From assembly GCA_943737045.1 (NCBI GenBank), contig CALSFV010000055.1, positions 372,001 to 436,000 on the forward strand: a stretch of 64,000 nt of DNA. The letters are read 5' to 3'. Below, piece by piece: positions 50,801 through 60,812 of the stretch (position 1 is its first letter; every line of letters begins with the position of its first letter). Below the pieces are notes generated by a model, which searched no databases, was not told the DNA's origin, and saw only the letters and a program-made list of their open reading frames with translations. The position numbers and the translations under genes are program-made. This DNA comes from Parapristionchus giblindavisi (Eukaryota > Nematoda > Chromadorea > Rhabditida > Diplogasteridae).

Positions 50801-51826
50801 GTATTTATTGATCTTATCGATCAATAGTCTTGCCTATTCATTCAATCAATAATCTAATAAGCTAAACTATATCAATCAATAATATGACTAATCAATCAAT
50901 AATTCAGGTTACAATTGGAATCATAACTCTATCTCCTCAACTTGTCCATGAATCAGTTCCATCAAAGAATTCATCAGCTTTTCTAACAGCAAATTGTCTT
51001 AACTCCTCATCTCTTCCTCTTCTTCCGGGACAAGCTTCCATCTATCTTGATGGGGCTTTTGTTGCTAAATCTGATATCAAGGTACTGTAATCAATAGTTC
51101 ATTTATTGATTATTGTAAACAATGAAACTACCCTAATCTAATCGATATTTCAATTTTAGGCAGTATCTCCTGGTGAAAGATTCCGTTCTTCTCTTGGAGT
51201 TGATCCCGCTGTTAAGATTGATTACAAACCTGTTCATAAATATCATGAAACGGTAATTTTTATTTTTATTTTATATTTATTTCATTGCCAAGAAATCTCT
51301 TTTTTTTAAATTTAGCGATATTATTTAATCGATAATTTCAGATTGGACTAATCAATAAATCATCTTCAACTATTCATGAACAAAAGATCATTGTAAAGAA
51401 TACAAGAGGAGATGCAGTTCTTTTAACGATCAAAGATCAAATTCCTCGTTCTACTGATGAAAAGATCAAGGTACTGTAATAGATTATTTCGTTATTATTG
51501 ATTGAAATACCGTAATCTATTCAATGATTATTGATTGATTTAGGTCAGGATCATTTCACCCGAATCAATTGAGAAGGTTACTGAAGAAAATTCTGGAGAA
51601 AATGATCACGCTCCCAAGGCTGGAATTAGACAAATGCCATCAAATAATCTTGAATGGACTGTTAAACTTGATAAGGTTCGAATTTATTGATTATCTTATT
51701 ACTATAAAAAAATTGTAAATGTATAATAAAAATTAATTTCAGGAAGCTAGCCAGACTCTTCTTATCAAGTATTCTATTGAACATCCTGCTACTGAGAAAT
51801 TGGACTTCCAAGAGAGATACGAATAA
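47884..51826 (+). CDS. DUF4140/DUF4139-domain protein, tandem copy 3
   Basis: Exons: 47884-47937, 47982-48065, 49009-49083, 49279-49437, 49508-49615, 49764-49870, 50061-50196, 50244-50452, 50535-50586, 50714-50800, 50908-51081, 51160-51252, 51342-51470, 51544-51675, 51743-51826; 560 aa, all introns at equivalent places (the exon 8/9 boundary is shifted). The N-terminus (MSKPTQHIVKVENNTLKK) and exons 3-6 are clearly diverged from copies 1 and 2, but exons 10-14 are nearly identical to copy 2 even in intron sequence. The signature is YQVFCARWNPFYDIRVE. Intron 2 (943 nt) holds a GC-rich inverted-repeat element. ATG lies 9 nt after a TCAG acceptor-like site, so trans-splicing or a 5' UTR intron is possible. 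Confidence 0.88.
48396..48504. mobile_element. Short GC-rich inverted-repeat element in DUF4139 copy 3, intron 2
   Basis: Arms GCCCGGGCCATCCCC (48396-48410) and GGGGTAGCCCCGGGC (48490-48504) pair with one or two mismatches around an A/T-rich core of about 80 nt. Their G+C content stands out from the intron. No target duplication was confirmed. Confidence 0.5.
49621..49737 (+). repeat. Approx. 33-nt minisatellite in DUF4139 copy 3, intron 5
   Basis: Three imperfect tandem units built of ATATACCGTAATCC and TTGATATCTATCGTAACCC occupy most of the intron. The other two copies lack it. Confidence 0.8.
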
Positions 51827-52281
51827 ATGATCCCTACTCTAATTTCTCCCTTTATCGAGTAATGTTGTATAGACTTTATTTTCTGTAACTCGCATTATTG
51901 TATATACCATATTCATCTCGTTGTAAAGTTCTCACTCATTTGTCAATAAGAAACTGTAATAAAGCTATTTGATTTTCTCTTTCATGATTTACATTCTAGC
52001 ATATATCGAGTACCATTTCCCCACTTGCATTGATTCCTTGAGCAAGTTTGTATTCCTCCACTTGGCACTCTAGAATTGTACGGTACGAGAAATATTCCTA
52101 AATTAATATTATTTGCATGCTGCTTGACCGATGCTAAGCATTGAATATATGACGTTGCTTAAAAGATCTCATTACATTTGATGAATAATATAATTACGCA
52201 AATCATTGCATCACACATCATTTCATTCTCCATTATTCATTCACTTCTATCCATTTCTGTGGTCAAGAACGGTCTGGTCGA
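51827..52281. other. Intergenic; 3' UTR of DUF4139 copy 3 and upstream of the RG-rich gene
   Basis: AATAAA at 51958-51963 is the probable polyadenylation signal. Nothing else is recognised before the ATG at 52282. Confidence 0.55.
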
Positions 52282-53864
52282 ATGAGCTCGAAGTAAGTTC
52301 TTGATATTTGGGGTATATTCCTTGATCTTTAATCTCTACAGAGGTCGAGGTAGACGTAAGACGAACTGGCGTCAGGTGAATCTGGCGCCATACGATCAAG
52401 CGCTGTCACTGGACGACGTCGTCTTCAATGATGCTCACTTGGACAAAAAAGGTACGGTAGTTACCTCTGACCTTTGATCTTTGATCTTTGATCTTTAACC
52501 TGTACAGGTCGCAATAAATCCAAGAAGGACGTTGTTCCTTTTGAAGATGATGTCAAGACAAGATCAGAATGGAAATCAATTGGAAAGGTGCAAACTACAG
52601 AGATGAAAGATAAAGAATCAAAGAACAAATTTTTTAGCAAGTTCGCATGATGCTTATTCCGGGATCCATCTCTGCATTCGCTTCGTGTATGTGGGTGTCA
52701 CTCGAGATCTATACAGGTTTACTGTCTCTTCTTTACTCGAAAGATCAAAGATCAAAAATCAAAATACAGGTCACCCGATCGCTACCTTCTCGAAGATTGT
52801 CGAACTAGCACTACCCTTCTGGGATGCGGTAGGCGTAGAGCAAATGAATATTGGTTTGATGTTTGGGTGTATTTTTCAGTTACCAAAAGAGGATCAAGAG
52901 GCATGGGCGGAGCGAGCACATTGCGAAAAACGTCGTTCCCACTATATATATGTTAGGAACGGACAGAATACGGGACAGAGGTAGTCGATAGTATATATAG
53001 ATTAAAGATCAAAGATCAATTTCAGGAAACAAACTCCTCGAAAAAAGAAGGGAGATCGGGATGAGGACTATTATGATTCGGATATGAGCGACACTGATGA
53101 ACTACCGAGTCATCCAACACGGGTTTGCTATCTTTGGTCTTTGATCTTTGATCCTTGTATCTTTAGATGCTTCATATCGAGGATGATGAGATCGATGTGG
53201 TAACTACACGATCAGATACTCTTCCCACTCGAAAGAGCAAGGTATTCGATACGGCAATATTATACTTATGATCAAGATCTTCTCAGGAACCGTTGGTTGT
53301 CGAACCCACTGTAAAGCAGAAGCTCACTACTATTGAGGAAATACCAGCACCACCGTCCTTTCAAGAGACCAATGGTAGGTTCTGGCAAATTTCCTGACAC
53401 GTTTCCAAATAATTAATTCAGGTCTTCGCAATGTACCTCCACCTCCACAGGCGTATCGCCCATCGATGACAGTTGTTGGGTCAAAGCGGGATCCGGACCC
53501 AAATCTTACTATGGTAGCCGAACAAGTAGTCGCGCCCCTTTCAATGCCACATCAGCATCCACCGTACAATCCATCAATTCCTGGACGAGGACGCGGAGGT
53601 TATCTTCCCAGACGGTGAGCACTACCGTAATCATAACTACCGCAATCATGATTATTAAGGACCTCACGCGGTGGTTTCGACATGTATCCCATTGCGATGA
53701 GTGCAGCTACAGCCCCTGCACCTTACTCTTCTCGTATCGACTCCACCCCTTACTGGCAATGTGCCAGCACTCCGCTGATGACGTCATCAATCCTTCAGAC
53801 ATCCCACCAACACTTTCGACCACCCCCTTCGAACTACCGTACCCCGATGCACTTCGATGATTAG
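52282..53864 (+). CDS. Unrecognised RG-rich basic protein, 382 aa
   Basis: I do not recognise this protein. Exons: 52282-52292, 52342-52451, 52508-52587, 52638-52716, 52770-52980, 53026-53122, 53167-53241, 53287-53374, 53422-53614, 53660-53864, with phases in agreement. It starts MSSKGRGRRKTNWRQVNL, has an acidic/basic segment to about residue 67, then a hydrophobic, possibly folded core (about 94-165, including IVELALPFWDAVGVEQMNIG and FQLPKEDQEAWAERA). A disordered tail follows with RKKKGDRDEDYYDSD, Pro-rich runs and GRGRGG. RG-rich ends are often seen in RNA-binding proteins, but no RNA-binding domain is visible. Codon use is more G+C-rich than in neighbouring genes. AATAAA lies at 53943. 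The first exon of 11 nt is the least certain part. Confidence 0.7.
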
Positions 53865-54362
53865 TCCATCGTTGTGGTCCAAATATTCTCCAATTTTCGA
53901 TTATTGATCGAATATTTCTTCCGATTTCATGGCAAGAAGGAGAATAAAAGTGAAAACTGTTTCGCGATCAATTTTGTGTTGTTGTACTTAAACATAAAAT
54001 TCATGAGATTACAGAACAATCAGATTGAAATATGATAAACCGTCAACAAGAAATAAAGTGAAAATGTAAATGTTGACATAGATGTGAAATGTTTTTTTTT
54101 TTCAACTACGTAAGAATAAAAAAAAAGTTTGAAGATTTTGAAAACTTTTTTCATTTTACAACCCCTTTTAATTTAAATAAAGAGTATTTTTTAGGATAAT
54201 TTCTACGAAAGATAATTTTGACTGATGAAAGGATTTGAAAGGGTGGGCTAGTGAAAGGGGAAAAGTGTGTGTTTTGAGCAGGAAGAGTTTCATTTTAATA
54301 CCATTTAAAAAAAAAACATTTGTAATGCGACTCGAACAAAATGGATTAGAGTACATTAATAA
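53865..54362. other. Convergent intergenic region
   Basis: Holds the 3' ends of the RG-rich gene and of the 7TM-like gene. A/T-rich with poly-T and poly-A patches; no exon seen. Confidence 0.5.
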
Positions 54363-56479
54363 TCATCGTTTATTGTTATCTCTCTTCTTTTCTTCTTTAT
54401 GATCATCTCTTCTCATACTCTCAGATTTGTGTCCCAATGCAGGGGGACATGGTCTCTTTGAATCTGAAGCAGGTGGAGAATCAAAATAGAATGAGGCACT
54501 TCTCTCCTTCTCTGCCCGTTCTGCCATTGGAATACCTGCTTCTCCTGAAAAGACTATAAGGAATACAATCTTTTGATGATCTTTACTTGAAGACCTACAC
54601 TCCCCTCTCCTCCCATTTCCTACCACACACCTTCCCCATTCACTTTTTTTTTAAATTGTCGTTTCAAACGTTGAAACATCTCCAATTGTGGAGAAAATGA
54701 GAAGATTCGTCATTTTGCCAACTTGACCTACTGCAGCGCAGACATAAATTATGAATTTTTGTTTTTGCATAGAAGTTAGTCTAAGAAACAATATGGGCAA
54801 AATCAAAGCGTTGCATGTAAATAGTCCTTGTTAAACTTTAAAAATTGTATTTTTATTACCTCTAATATTTCCGGTAGTTGAATACCACGAACCAAATTCA
54901 GCTTCTTCCATATTGATCTCTGGTGGAGGGTCATCTGAAATATCTACATTCAAAAATACAAATGTTTATTTTTTTCTGATTTTTTTAGAAAAATTAGTTT
55001 TTAAAACTTTTTTTTTTAAATCTGCAGAAAAATAATTATAAGAAAAATAATTTGAATGATTCTAACCAGCGCTTTGCCATTTCCTTTCAAGATCTTTTCC
55101 ATAAGCATTGAATGTATTTCCTACTCCATCAGCAAAAGGAGTTGATATCAACATAAGAACACCAGGGGATAGTACTGATACTAATAGGGATATCGCTGCC
55201 CTTAATATCAATGAGTTATTGATTATCTTGAGTAGTATACAGTACCTGAGTAGGAAATCTCTCAAAACCATAAGTTCATTAGCGTTATTGGTCAATTTAA
55301 AATTGATTAGAATCAGTCTAACAGCCGCTTCCGTAAACAAACAGCGAAGGAAAGCCAGGCTTATCATCTGAAATCATTTCATGATTGGACATTCCAAATA
55401 CAGTAATCAGAAAGGATCTACCTGCTTAGTATCGATTATTTCTTCTGTCCAATTATATGACCATTTCTGTTTGGATTGTCGTATGAGATAGATTAGAAAG
55501 ACGAATGAAATCCATAACATTCCTTCAATTCAAAATCTTTTCATTTCATTATAATTTCTCTCAGCGGTCTCTTCCTCTGAGAGAACATTGGACATAGAAG
55601 AGACCGTTGACTCTTTATTTCTCTTTAACTGAAACCAATACAATCCATGAGGTCAAAACCAATCAATAATGATAAGGGATACTAACCAACTATCGGAAAC
55701 CATTCAAGAAATGTCATACGAATATCGTAAAATTCCGGAAATACTACCTACAAATTAATCTTTGCACAATGTTATTTTTTTAATGTCAAACCTCTTCAAA
55801 TCTGCACAGCTTAGATACAGCTACGGTAGAATTAGCACTGATTGTCTCGTAAAATGTAGGAACAAATCCAAAAGATGATACGAAAAACAGGAAAATACCA
55901 AATTTCCTTGAAAGATACACCTTGGAAATCTGAAAATGGTATTTCATAGCATTATTTCTTTCAATAAAGCCCATTATATGTAATTTCGAAACTAACATTG
56001 GCATATCGAGTGGGTAGGATAATTTGAAGAAATCGATCGAATAGTAAAAGGATAAGACAAAGTACTTCTGTAGTATCAGTGTATGCCCATATTACAATAT
56101 GAGGAGCCAGATAGAGACATGATGTTGGATGAACTTTCTTAAACTAATCAATATTATTCATTTTTAAGTTACAAAATCACAGCATTGAGCAAATACAAAA
56201 ATGTTAACACATGGCTCACATCATTTCCGACTCCATACATGGTCTGAAATACTCCATAGAATCCACATATAATATATGCTAAACCAGATATGACATCTAC
56301 AATTGAACAATACAATAACTGAATAAGGTCCGAACCGGAAACGTACCGGATATGGCGAAAAACAAGAAAATTCTCAGATTTCCTTTCACTTTTCTGAGAA
56401 TAACAATGATAAAAATAGCAGAGAGCATAGTTGCAAATCCAACAACTGGTAAGATCTCATATAGAACATCTTCCAACAT
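54363..56479 (-). pseudogene. 7TM receptor-like gene with an in-frame TGA
   Basis: Probably a nematode chemoreceptor-type G-protein-coupled receptor; I cannot assign the family. Exons in coding order: 56347-56479, 56220-56296, 55997-56143, 55792-55929, 55691-55747, 55422-55628, 55246-55367, 55067-55200, 54860-54943, 54363-54544 (427 codons). Hydrophobic segments: VVGFATMLSAIFIIVIL, a second around VISGLAYIICGFYGVF, LCLILLLFDRF (FDRF at 105-108 in the place of the DRY motif), FGIFLFFVSSFGFVPTF, GMLWISFVFLIYLI, then two weaker ones. The fifth membrane segment expected before the charged loop is not obvious. TGA at codon 217 (complement of 55530-55532) interrupts exon 6 within KRF-stop-IEGMLW, and the frame and splice phases continue intact to a charged C-terminal tail. 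It could be a pseudogene, a sequencing error, or an unrecognised intron. Confidence 0.6.
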
Positions 56480-57225
56480 TGAAGAGATGGATTGAATTGA
56501 AGATAAAGTAGAAGATATTGGATCCGTTGTTGAGGAGATAAGAGAAGATAGAATGAATATGAGATGAATAGATGAGTTGAATGAGAGGATTCACTTTATA
56601 TAGTAGTTGAATGAATATAATCTATTAGAAACCACTCAGTGAATTGATTGAAGGAAGACTTATAGATAACCCTCCCTCACTTTATTATTATTATTTCTCT
56701 TAGAAGATTACCATCTATCACTATATCAGAACACTTTAATCATTGTATTATTATCCTTCTTTTCCGTCTTATCCCATCCACTAAGAAATGATAAGCGAAC
56801 CAAAATAATCACTTTTGCAATAGGAATATATGATTTATATTCGACTTTCCGAGTGTTATTTCAATCACTCAACGGAATTCTATTGAAGAGAAATTTATAT
56901 TTGAATAAAGTTTATTGGTATTATTCGTATCGGTTTATGCTTCACAATGTTATCTCAAAGTTGTTTATGGAACACATCGAAGCAATCTCCATTATGAAGC
57001 TGACTAATATCGAATAGAAGAATAGGAAGAAAAGAATGATAGACTAGATGAGAGAGTATGGAGAATGAAGAGAGTGGAAGGAATCGAGATAGAGATAGAA
57101 GAGATATGACAATAAATGTATGGACACTACTACAGAACAACGGACAAGATATACGATCCATCATTCCAGTCAAGAACGAAGAATTGATCTTTGATTTTTG
57201 ATCTTTAATCTTTGATCTTTCGAAG
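56480..57225. promoter_or_regulatory. Divergent intergenic region upstream of the 7TM-like and coiled-coil genes
   Basis: Both flanking genes start away from this 0.75-kb stretch, so their promoters should be here. It is A/T-rich. A GATCTTTGATTTTTGATCTTT run lies just before the ATG at 57226. No defined motif is claimed. Confidence 0.45.
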
Positions 57226-60200
57226 ATGATGCAAGAAGAATCAGATGATGAGTTCGATGAGGGATTTGTACGAGATGACCGGTATGTATGGGGTAGAGGG
57301 AGAGGGAGAGGAAGAAGGAGAGGGAGAGGGAGGATATGAATCTACCACTGATGTTGTGCTTTTGTTCAGAGAATAGAATAGAGAGAGAGAATGAATTGTG
57401 TGAACAGATTGAAATAGAAACTTTTCGTGTTGATTCATTTCTCTCTTCTCTTTATTCTTCCATTTCATTTCATTTAGAATGGCATTAAATGATCTTTCGT
57501 CTATCGATCAATCACCACCTCCTCATATACAGTAAGTATCAACTTATTGATTCATGATTATTGATTATTCTTCAGTCAAAGATATAAACAACGATCGGCC
57601 TCACAACCTGCATTCTTCTTCAATTCATCCATTTCCATTGATTCATTTGATGATATTGAATTGGATAATACAATTGTAAGTCAAGAGATCAAAGATCAAT
57701 CAATAATTATTGACTGTTAAGGGTCCATTGAAAGTCTTTCCATCTTCATCAAACACATCATTTAGTAGTCATTCAGATAGACGACAAAAGATTCTCGCAC
57801 GGACACTCAGGTGAGTGGTTTGTCACAATATTCTAAATTTTCTGTTATCGAGAAGGGCATTACTGATGGTCTCTCTGAAAATGAAAGTTCCCATGCCCTC
57901 GTTGCTTACAGAAGAACAATGTGTTGTTTATTAACGATTAAAATGAATTATTTTGTGTTTTGTTCAAAAGTCATGAAAAGATATGAAAAGCAGATAAACC
58001 ACTCCTCGTTTTGCACTCTCTCGCCGTTTTTTCTTCTTTTCGTAAATTTAACGCAAGATTAGATTCTTCTATTCTCTTGTTTTCTATCTCACAAATCGTT
58101 TTATGAACGGATTACAATGACCCCTAGTGGGATTAAAACCAGTCTGATTATTTGTACAACTGTTCAACTATTTCCACTATTATTATTTCGAATTATTCAT
58201 TTTATGAAAACGATGATTTACTAGAAACGGTATCATTTTCAGTCTTGCTTCTCCAGCCAATTCGATTGTAACCGAACGAAGAGAGAAACTATCAAATCTT
58301 CTTAATGAGATCTATGCTTTTGGGAAAGATGACAGAAAGTAAGTCTGATTATTGATTATTATTGATTATCGATCGATTTTGTTCATGATCTATAGTTTCA
58401 TTCAGCAGATGAAAACATACTGTCTATTTCACAATGCTGTTTCACAAGATATAAAAGAGAAGAGAAAGGGAGAGCGACAGAAAGAGAGGGAGAGATATGC
58501 TTCTACTTTTATATCTCTCACATTTTTGTATCCTTTGAAGACAAAAAGGGGGAAACATTCGTATATGTTTTCTGGAGTAAAAAGCTTTTCAACATGAAAA
58601 GATATTTTCCTATTCAAACTAGCTTAGGGGAGGTGATTAAAGTGATATAAGATGTGATAGAAAAAAGATTAAAAAAATAATCTACGCACATTGTGTATGA
58701 CACATTAACAGCACGATCTGTTCAAAAATTTCGAACGGAAATGAAAAGCAGAGAAATCTTTCCTTTTGCTCTCTTTCACCCTTTATCGTTTTGTATCTTT
58801 AGGGGGTTTTGAACAATAGATTACATCATCAAATAGATATTGATTATTGGATATAACCTACTATTTCAGACGTACCTCTCCTATTTCTTCATCATCATCA
58901 TTTTATTGTACATCATCAGCACTTTCTGATGGAAGTAATGAGAGATCACAACCATTGACAACTGAAACACTCTATAATATGAGTTAGTTTACAATTTAAT
59001 CTTGGAAAATTCTTGAACAGTTCAAAATTCCGAAAAAATGGACGAAAGGGGTGAAAGTCCATGTAAAAGTTCGGATTGTTTTTTTTTAATTTTCTTCTTG
59101 CCAGTTTTGAACATCGCATTAATGAAAAATTGTTTAAATTAGTTTTGAGAAGTGGAAGAGATTCTTTTGGTATTTATTACAATAATATCGACTGATGAAC
59201 ATTGGAAAGTGATAATTAATCAATAATCAATAATAATGAATTAAAGGTATAGATGATCTTCGTGAAAAAGCAGCTAAACTTCAAGATGAAATCGCTGAGA
59301 TCAACAGGCATTTGGTTAGATTATCTCAATTTTTTCCCTTTTTTTTCTCATAAATGCAAAAATGTCATGTGATTCATAAACTATAACATTCAACATATCA
59401 AATAGATATAAGCTTCTTTAGAAAGAATTCATACATAACCATTAGGGTAATTGTCTTCATCCTAAATCTTATGTGTCTCATCTAAAGTTCATGCAACCTT
59501 ATCCTCGATCAGCGATAACATTTTTTTTTTTAAATTCTGCAGGTTCGCGGAGTAAAGAAGGCAGCTCATGAACGAAGTAAATTGAGATCTCAGTGCAATA
59601 TTGTATCTGCTGTACTACAAGCAGTTTCTGCTAAGAGAAGTAAACTTTTAATTTATTTTTTGTGAAATATTTCAGAAACGAAAATCATTCTTGACTATTC
59701 CTTGAATGAGTAGGCAAATTCATCAGTGAAGTAAAGAACATGGTTATTGATAAAGGGCAAAAACCATTTTAAAGGCATACCACGAGTTAATTGGAAACTC
59801 TCCGCTCTGGTAATGCTCTCGTTTTATTTGTTTACGAGAGCACGTTGTCAGAGCGGAGAGTAAAATGAGCTCGGGTGTGTCTAATGCACATCCGACTATC
59901 TTATTTTTTCTAAATGTTTCATGTGGTTGACTAATTTATTATTCATTGTCGGAGAGAGAAGAGAAAGAGTAAAAGTGTAAGTGGAATACGTAATAATACG
60001 AGAGAGATAGAGAAATGAATGACGTCGAGAAGGGGAAAGAAGACTGTTTATTCTCACGTCTCTTTTACTCTTTCAACCTTCTTCTTCTTTTTCCTTTCTA
60101 CGTCCTTTTTCTTCTTCTATCATAGGTCTATGAATTCATTCAAATAAGATTTTCTTCCATTTTTCATTGGAAAATATTTCGACTACATTCATTATATCTC

Positions 60201-60294
60201 TGTAAATTAGCTATCTGTCCTAGCAGCTTCAGCTGAATCTCTACAACATCATACACCTTCACTTGAGAATATACTGGCTAAGTATGTATTATAA
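57226..60294 (+). CDS. Unrecognised Ser-rich coiled-coil protein
   Basis: I do not recognise this protein. Exons: 57226-57281, 57478-57531, 57576-57675, 57722-57810, 58243-58338, 58870-58982, 59247-59314, 59543-59639, 60224-60294, phases in agreement; 247 aa if it ends at TAA 60292-60294 (ENILAKYVL). It starts MMQEESDDEFDEGF, has Ser-rich probably disordered segments, then a helical, likely coiled-coil C-terminal third (DDLREKAAKLQDEIAEINRH, SKLRSQCNIVSAVLQAV). A donor-like GTATGT at 60282 would instead allow splicing onward to the HECTD1-like exons at 60.81 kb, making this the N-terminus of that protein. Two ATGs stand in tandem at the start; either could serve. Confidence 0.6.
58720..58814. 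repeat. GTTCAAAA...TTTTGAAC dispersed short repeat
   Basis: Inverted termini GTTCAAAA/TTTTGAAC with inner words GAAAAGCAGAGAAA and GCTCTCTTTCACC. Related copies lie at 63188-63286 and 63593-63669, a partial one near 57962-58050, and a reversed relative near 3218-3304. Confidence 0.65.
59797..59861. mobile_element. Hairpin element in intron 8 of the coiled-coil gene
   Basis: Arms 59797-59822 (ACTCTCCGCTCTGGTAATGC...) and 59834-59861 are inverted repeats with a two-base length difference around an 11-nt loop. Weaker pairing extends outward (CACGAG/CTCGGGTG), suggesting a miniature transposon. Confidence 0.6.
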
Positions 60295-60812
60295 CCATTT
60301 ATATTTATTGTATAACATGTATATATAAGGGTATCGTGTATATTTGAAAGTACTGTCATTTCAACAGCAAAAAATCCCCTTAAACACAGTGATTTGGAAT
60401 ATACGGAACATCCTTATATCACGGATCTCCCGTAAAACTGTATGAAACCATTTGACAGAAAAAAATTGATTTCCTCCATTTTTATTGATTGTTGTTAACC
60501 TGGCCTAACTGAGTGCGAAAACAACATTTTCAAATTTTGTTTTTTTTCGGAATTTGCATATCTATGCAATTTGTTTCCTGTAAACTTCAGATGAATGTAA
60601 CTCGCCTCGTTTTTGAGCAACCGTGTAAAATGTTTTTTTTTAATCGGTTGCTAATGACCTCATCTACAAATAACTCAATTAAGAATATGGTCGGAAACAG
60701 GGGTGTGCGGCAACCGCTTTTTTCGGCAACCGGCAACCGGAAAATAAAAAATCGGCAATTGCCGGCAATTTCGGCAACTTCGGCAATTTTGAATTTGATA
60801 ACTCCTCTGAAG
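60295..60812. other. Intergenic or intronic stretch with CGGCAA repeats
   Basis: Contains a cluster of CGGCAACCGG, CGGCAATTGCCGG and CGGCAACTT words at about 60708-60790. Such CGGCAA-rich repeats are well known in Caenorhabditis genomes. Frames through it are not considered coding. Confidence 0.55.
60708..60790. repeat. CGGCAA/TTGCCG interspersed repeat
   Basis: Six or more CGGCAA units, partly as inverted pairs, immediately before the first HECTD1-like exon. Confidence 0.75.

Noticed and set aside
55530..55532. Selenocysteine codon
   Set aside because: The context is a membrane receptor loop where Trp would fit; no reason or SECIS-like element was seen to support recoding.
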